This document shows positions 62,576 through 64,000 of a stretch of DNA of 64,000 nucleotides, in pieces. The stretch's first letter is position 1. Each line of letters opens with the position of its first letter. Source of the DNA: TMED14 sp003507115 (GTDB taxonomy: Bacteria; Bacteroidota; Bacteroidia; Flavobacteriales; Schleiferiaceae). The notes beneath the pieces were generated by a model. That model worked only from the letters and a program-made list of their open reading frames with translations, did not search any database and had not been told where the DNA came from. The position numbers were made by a program, and so were the translations under genes. The stretch covers positions 1 through 64,000 of the forward strand of contig CALSOH010000003.1 of the NCBI GenBank assembly GCA_943787925.1, in the 5' to 3' direction.

Positions 62576-62576
62576 C

Positions 62577-63251
62577 TTACAGTCCTTTGAGTTGACCATC
62601 TTCCAACGGGAGAATGCGGCGAGCGCGGTCGATTACCCGCTGGTCGTGGGTTGAAAAAATGAAAGTCGTTTTCTCCTTTTTGTTTAAGGCCGCCATGATG
62701 TCCAAGAGGGTTTCGGTAGACTTGGAATCCAAGTTGGCTGTGGGCTCATCGGCGAGAATGAAACGAGGTCGACTGGCTAATGCGCGAGCTACTGCGACGC
62801 GCTGCTGCTGTCCGCCGGAGAGTTGGTTGGGGCGATTGTGGGCGCGATCTGCCAACCCGACGGCCTCGAGGAGTTCCATCGCTCGGGCATCGCGCTCCTT
62901 CTTGCTTACCCCTTGGAGCTCCAAAATAAATCCCGTGTTTTCCAGGGCCGTGAGGACCGGAATGAGGTTGTAGGCCTGGAAGACAAAGCCGATGTGTTGA
63001 AGTCGAAAGTCAATTAAATCCCGGTCTTTCAGGTTTACGATATTGACCCCGTCGATATGAATGTGGCCCTGGTTGGGGCGGTCCAAGCCCCCGATGGCGT
63101 TGAGTAGGGTGGTCTTCCCGCATCCGGAAGGGCCCACAATCGCGGTGAATTCGCCCTCCTCAAAGGAGGTGCTCACGCCGTTCACTGCAGTGATGCTGCC
63201 GGCTTGGGATTCGTAGACTTTGACGACGTTTTGAAGTTCGATGAGGGCCAT
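62577..63251 (-). CDS. ABC transporter ATP-binding protein (MacB/LolD type)
   Basis: This 224-residue ATPase has Walker A GPSGCGKTTLLN (near 39-50), the Q-loop in FVFQAYNLIPVL, the signature LSGGQQQRVAVARAL (near 143) and Walker B RFILADEPTANLDS. It belongs to the MacB/LolD/FtsE group that works with FtsX-like permeases, and such a permease is encoded 11 bp upstream. The complex probably moves a lipoprotein or other envelope cargo; the substrate is unknown. Confidence 0.92.
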   Translation of the reverse strand: MALIELQNVVKVYESQAGSITAVNGVSTSFEEGEFTAIVGPSGCGKTTLLNAIGGLDRPNQGHIHIDGVNIVNLKDRDLIDFRLQHIGFVFQAYNLIPVLTALENTGFILELQGVSKKERDARAMELLEAVGLADRAHNRPNQLSGGQQQRVAVARALASRPRFILADEPTANLDSKSTETLLDIMAALNKKEKTTFIFSTHDQRVIDRARRILPLEDGQLKGL

Positions 63252-63262
63252 AGGGTCAGAAA

Positions 63263-64000
63263 TTAAAGCACGCGCATGCTTTCGATGGGGTTCAACTTAA
63301 GGGCTTTTCGGGCCGGATAGAGGGCCGACAAGAAGGATAGGATAAACACCAAGCCGGCGACAGGTAGGTAGAACTCGGGCACCGTGATGGGGTAGATGGT
63401 GGATTCTAAGCCAAATTCGGCCAAGCCTTTTTCCACCCCCTGAAGGGTGATTCCCGTGCGGGAGGTGATAGCCAAGGTGCCGTGCCCCAAGACCAGCCCG
63501 ATAGGGAGCCCCGCAAAACTGAGCAACAAGGTTTCGGCCACAATTAGGAAGAAAAGGCGGCGCTTGTTCATTCCTACCGCCATGAGCATACCTAATTCCC
63601 GCGTTCGCTCTAAAATGGCCATGAGCATGGTATTGAGGATGCCAAAGGCCATCGCCAGCAAAATGATGGTCATGAAGAGCAGGAGGGATTGTGCCATGAT
63701 TTCATCGGCGTAGCCCAATTCGGGGCTGATGCTTCGCCATTCCTTGATGACCAAGGGGGTTGAGTCCCGCTCCAGGGCCGCGAGAGATTCGATGCGGCTT
63801 CGGATGAACACGTGGTGCAAGCGCAGGCTGTCCTGCATGCGAAGATTATCCACGGTGGGGTCCATGGCATAGGGGTCCTTGACGCGGAAATTCACTTGGT
63901 GGGCCACGGGGTATTCACGGCCCAAAAGGGTTGAATCCAACATGCCCATTTGCGTGGCGATGTTCCACGCGGGGACATAGAGCATGGTTTCTTCCAGTAG
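63263..64000 (-). CDS. ABC transporter permease, FtsX/MacB-like (5' end outside window)
   Basis: About 245 C-terminal residues of an FtsX-like permease are visible. The frame is open through the right window edge, so ATG 63985 is not the real start. Three membrane segments are seen: ILLAMAFGILNTMLMAILE, LFFLIVAETLLLSFAGLPIGL and FYLPVAGLVFILSFLSAL, with the ERTRELGMLMAVGMNKR motif between the first two. A periplasmic domain precedes them. It pairs with the ATPase gene 11 bp downstream. Confidence 0.9.
   Translation of the reverse strand, partial: LLEETMLYVPAWNIATQMGMLDSTLLGREYPVAHQVNFRVKDPYAMDPTVDNLRMQDSLRLHHVFIRSRIESLAALERDSTPLVIKEWRSISPELGYADEIMAQSLLLFMTIILLAMAFGILNTMLMAILERTRELGMLMAVGMNKRRLFFLIVAETLLLSFAGLPIGLVLGHGTLAITSRTGITLQGVEKGLAEFGLESTIYPITVPEFYLPVAGLVFILSFLSALYPARKALKLNPIESMRVL

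Overview
This window comes from a member of the Bacteroidota, most likely a GC-rich representative of the Flavobacteriales (a Schleiferiaceae/Cryomorphaceae-like lineage is my guess at family level). The evidence is the gliding lipoprotein GldH next to RicT, two proteins with type IX secretion (T9SS) sorting domains plus a CHU_C-type gliding protein, a DksA/TraR protein with the phylum's degenerate zinc finger, SecA without the C-terminal zinc tail, DUF3078, DUF4292 and DUF4837 proteins, a PduO-type cobalamin adenosyltransferase, and Bacteroidota-type -7 promoter boxes (TAnnTTTG). Genes are packed tightly; ATGA and GTGA stop/start overlaps are common.

Layout. 1-2.6 kb: end of a DUF3078 protein and a fused 2-oxoacid dehydrogenase E1. 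8.2-2.8 kb (minus): ricT-gldH-PBP1A-scoA-scoB. 8.3-11.3 kb (plus): a T9SS-exported propeller-like protein and recO. 22.6-11.3 kb (minus): a long run ridA-ileS-dksA/traR-lspA-M28 peptidase-gpsA-tatA-gatA-lytic transglycosylase-DUF4837. 22.6-23.0 kb: a non-coding stretch holding a probable small RNA gene with its own terminator. 23-24 kb: a threonine-dehydratase-like enzyme divergent from a plus-strand envelope run (flippase, dut, sugar nucleotidyltransferase, TPR protein, DUF4292 lipoprotein, EnvC-like protein; 24.0-30.8 kb). 31-35.3 kb (minus): secA, a DUF2795 protein, cobalamin adenosyltransferase. 35.3-41.1 kb: a YHYH/T9SS protein, a purF homologue, and a kynurenine-pathway cluster (ACMSD-like amidohydrolase opposite 3-hydroxyanthranilate dioxygenase overlapped with a DtxR regulator). 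41.2-46 kb (plus): padR-pspC-M61 peptidase with a clear padR operator, then trpS. 47.7-46 kb (minus): a compact dxs. 54.7-48 kb (minus): tetR-tolC-MFP-RND efflux operon. 54.9-61.9 kb (plus): asnS, rpoN, a CHU_C-domain surface protein, uvrC. 64-61.9 kb (minus): FtsX-like permease (cut by the window edge), its ATPase and a nitroreductase.

Three things stand out. First, four copies of a non-coding repeat element (about 200-300 bp) share a degenerate left arm of CTAG-phased octamers, a conserved core, and a right arm of perfect tandem octamers (CCCTCTAG or CCCTCAAG; 6, 2, 9 and 14 copies). Three of them fill convergent gene junctions from stop codon to stop codon, while the other four convergent junctions here have 12 bp or less, one of them sharing a single CTAG as the stop codon of both genes. 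Second, a -7 promoter box lies only 4-9 bp before the start codon of many genes, which predicts leaderless or nearly leaderless mRNAs. Third, the 22.6-22.95 kb region holds a dyad, a bidirectional-type hairpin and an unidentified structured RNA. No rRNA, tRNA, CRISPR array or transposase gene was seen.
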